From the NCBI GenBank assembly GCA_003598975.1, contig QZIJ01000033.1, forward strand, positions 1-59,251: a DNA stretch of 59,251 nucleotides. The letters are read 5' to 3'. A program made the translations under genes and the position numbers. The notes beneath the pieces are model-generated. The model had not been told where the DNA came from, did not search any database, and worked only from the letters and a program-made list of their open reading frames with translations. Positions 57,943-59,251 of the stretch are shown piece by piece (the first letter of the stretch is position 1; every line of letters starts with the position of its first letter). The stretch is from Anaerolineaceae bacterium. Its GTDB lineage: Bacteria; Chloroflexota; Anaerolineae; Anaerolineales; Villigracilaceae.

Positions 57943-58356
57943 ATGGCTCCCAGGCCCACCTTCCGCCCCTACGTCATCCCCATCCTCATTCTCCTCCTCC
58001 TCGGCTGGGGCGGACTGTACTTTGTTGCAATCTATACACTGCCCCTCGTCTGGGCGCGCTGGGGATTTTTCGCGCTGTGGGTCATCGCCCTCACCGCCAC
58101 GACCTTTCCCATCTTGTATTTCATCGCCACGCGCTTCTCCTCCGAAAAACTGGATCCGCGGGTGCTCGTCCGCCGCGCGTTGTGGGTGGGCGTCTACGGC
58201 GCGACGCTCGCCTGGCTACAACTGGCGCGCCTCGTCAATGTTTACGTTGTTCTCGGCCTGGCGTTTGGATTGATCGCCATCGAATCCCTTCTGCGACTGC
58301 GTGAGCGGGCGCGCTGGCGCGTTCCTGAAATGGATGAAGATGACAAGCCTGCGTGA
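57943..58356 (+). CDS. Small membrane protein of unknown function
   Basis: 137 aa with four membrane segments (about 10-33, 40-64, 77-95, 98-114) and a charged C-terminus (RLRERARWRVPEMDEDDKPA). No known family. It overlaps the selA start by 17 bp, so the two may be co-translated. A TATAAT lies 7 nt before the ATG. Confidence 0.75.
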   Translation: MAPRPTFRPYVIPILILLLLGWGGLYFVAIYTLPLVWARWGFFALWVIALTATTFPILYFIATRFSSEKLDPRVLVRRALWVGVYGATLAWLQLARLVNVYVVLGLAFGLIAIESLLRLRERARWRVPEMDEDDKPA

Positions 58357-59251
58357 CCTCCCTTCGGTGGAACAACTGCTCCAGACGCCGCGCCTTGCCG
58401 ACCTGGTGACTCGCTACGGGCGTCCCCTCACGCTCGACGCGTTGCGCCTCTCCCTCGACGAGACGCGGGCCGCCATCCGAGCGGGTTCATCCTCCCTCCC
58501 CAGCCGCGACGAACTAACCTCACGCGCGGAGATTCTCCTCGCCGAGTGGACGCGTCCCACGCTCCAGCCCGTCATCAACGCCACAGGCGTCATCCTGCAC
58601 ACCAACCTCGGACGCGCCCCTCTCAGCCGCGCCGCACTGGACGCGATGACCTCTGCCGCGCTGGGTTACTCCAACCTCGAATTCGATCTCGCGACGGGCA
58701 AGCGCGGCTTACGGACGGTCCACGCCGAATCCCTGTTGCAAAAACTGACAGGTGCGGAATCGGCGCTGGTCGTCAACAACAACGCGGGCGCGGTCTTGCT
58801 CGTCCTGTCCGCGCTGGCAAAAGGGAAACGCGTCGTCATCTCGCGCTCGCAACTGGTGGAAATCGGAGGCTCGTTCCGCGTCCCCGATGTGATGAAACAA
58901 TCGGGTGCGAAACTCGCCGAAGTGGGCGCGACGAATAAAGTCCACTTGCGCGATTACAGGGAGGCCCTGTCCGATGGCGCGGCGTTGGTTTTGCGGGCGC
59001 ATCGTTCCAATTTCAAGATCGTCGGCTTCACCGAAGAGCCTGAGTTGGAAAAGATCGCGAATCTGGCGCACGAGTTCGAAGTCCCCTTCGTGGACGACCT
59101 CGGGTCGGGCGCGTTACTCGACACCGCCAAATATGGCCTCGTCCACGAGCCGACCGTGGGGGAATCCCTCGCCGCGGGCGCGGACATCATCTGCTTCTCG
59201 GGTGATAAATTGTTTGGCGGGCCGCAGGCGGGAATCATTGTTGGTAAGAAG
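58340..59251 (+). CDS. selA: L-seryl-tRNA(Sec) selenium transferase SelA (3' end outside window)
   Basis: First 304 codons; the frame is open to the window end. Residues LQPVINATGVILHTNLGRAPLS are the SelA hallmark, seen here near residue 73, and FSGDKLFGGPQAG near the end holds the PLP-binding Lys. SelA converts seryl-tRNA(Sec) to selenocysteyl-tRNA(Sec) using selenophosphate. It agrees with the tRNA-Sec at 22756-22849. ATG 58340 is used; ATG 58334 in the same frame is also possible. Confidence 0.95.
   Translation, partial: MTSLRDLPSVEQLLQTPRLADLVTRYGRPLTLDALRLSLDETRAAIRAGSSSLPSRDELTSRAEILLAEWTRPTLQPVINATGVILHTNLGRAPLSRAALDAMTSAALGYSNLEFDLATGKRGLRTVHAESLLQKLTGAESALVVNNNAGAVLLVLSALAKGKRVVISRSQLVEIGGSFRVPDVMKQSGAKLAEVGATNKVHLRDYREALSDGAALVLRAHRSNFKIVGFTEEPELEKIANLAHEFEVPFVDDLGSGALLDTAKYGLVHEPTVGESLAAGADIICFSGDKLFGGPQAGIIVGKK

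Overview
The window looks like a chromosomal segment of a Chloroflexota bacterium, most likely class Anaerolineae. This is inferred from the gene families present (many TolB/PD40 lipoproteins, a YibE/F-type protein, a DnaD-type loader next to dnaB, a ChlD-type chelatase), from moderately high GC, and from abundant short palindromic repeats. No rRNA or marker gene proves it.

Layout. 1-4511: pstS(end)-pstC-pstA-pstB, an arsenate-reductase-like phosphatase and phoU. 4512-7051: an AT-rich restriction-modification island (cytosine-5 methyltransferase, HNH endonuclease, Vsr). 7054-11786 (minus): nadB, nadA, nadC and an FTR1 iron permease. 11787-13424: repeats, a DUF4258/partner pair and a zinc-ribbon protein. 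13468-17673 (minus): replication cluster of a double AAA+ DnaC-like protein, a DnaD-like protein, dnaB and a bifunctional nuclease. 17868-22849: tRNA-Pro(GGG), two partial copies of its 3' end that bracket a large secreted metalloprotease/propeller gene, then tRNA-Sec. 22921-32353: M50 protease, solute-binding lipoprotein, acyltransferase, MFS transporter, YibE/F-like protein, ECF sigma/anti-sigma operon, polymer-forming-type membrane protein and a C45 acyltransferase. 32383-45478: nadD and a signalling region (GAF protein, class III cyclase, cyclic-nucleotide-binding protein, two MinD-like ATPases, two related winged-helix proteins, B-box zinc finger, PrsW-like protease, second ECF sigma operon). 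45572-52375: propeller lipoprotein, a chlD gene with an apparent -1 frameshift, and an NDP-forming acyl-CoA synthetase. 52491-56207: TIR-STAND-TPR protein with a small membrane partner. 56408-59251: trypsin-like protease, small membrane protein and the start of selA.

The most interesting system is the cyclic-nucleotide/MinD cluster. A cyclase whose two catalytic domains each retain half of an active site lies convergent with a compact operon of PrsW-like protease, cNMP receptor, MinD-like ATPase, B-box zinc finger and winged-helix protein. The MinD/winged-helix pair occurs again a few kb away. The cNMP receptor and the nearby GAF protein share a HAMP-like segment and a near-identical C-terminal tail, which suggests interchangeable sensors that dock on a common partner.

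Other points: all three NAD-biosynthesis genes of the nadC-nadA-nadB cluster carry different palindromic repeats read in frame; a 39-nt exact duplication of the tRNA-Pro 3' end brackets 4.7 kb without an integrase; several start codons lie 6-7 nt after a -10 box, suggesting leaderless mRNAs; and tRNA-Sec plus selA indicate selenocysteine use. No CRISPR array, phage structural gene, transposase or integrase was found.
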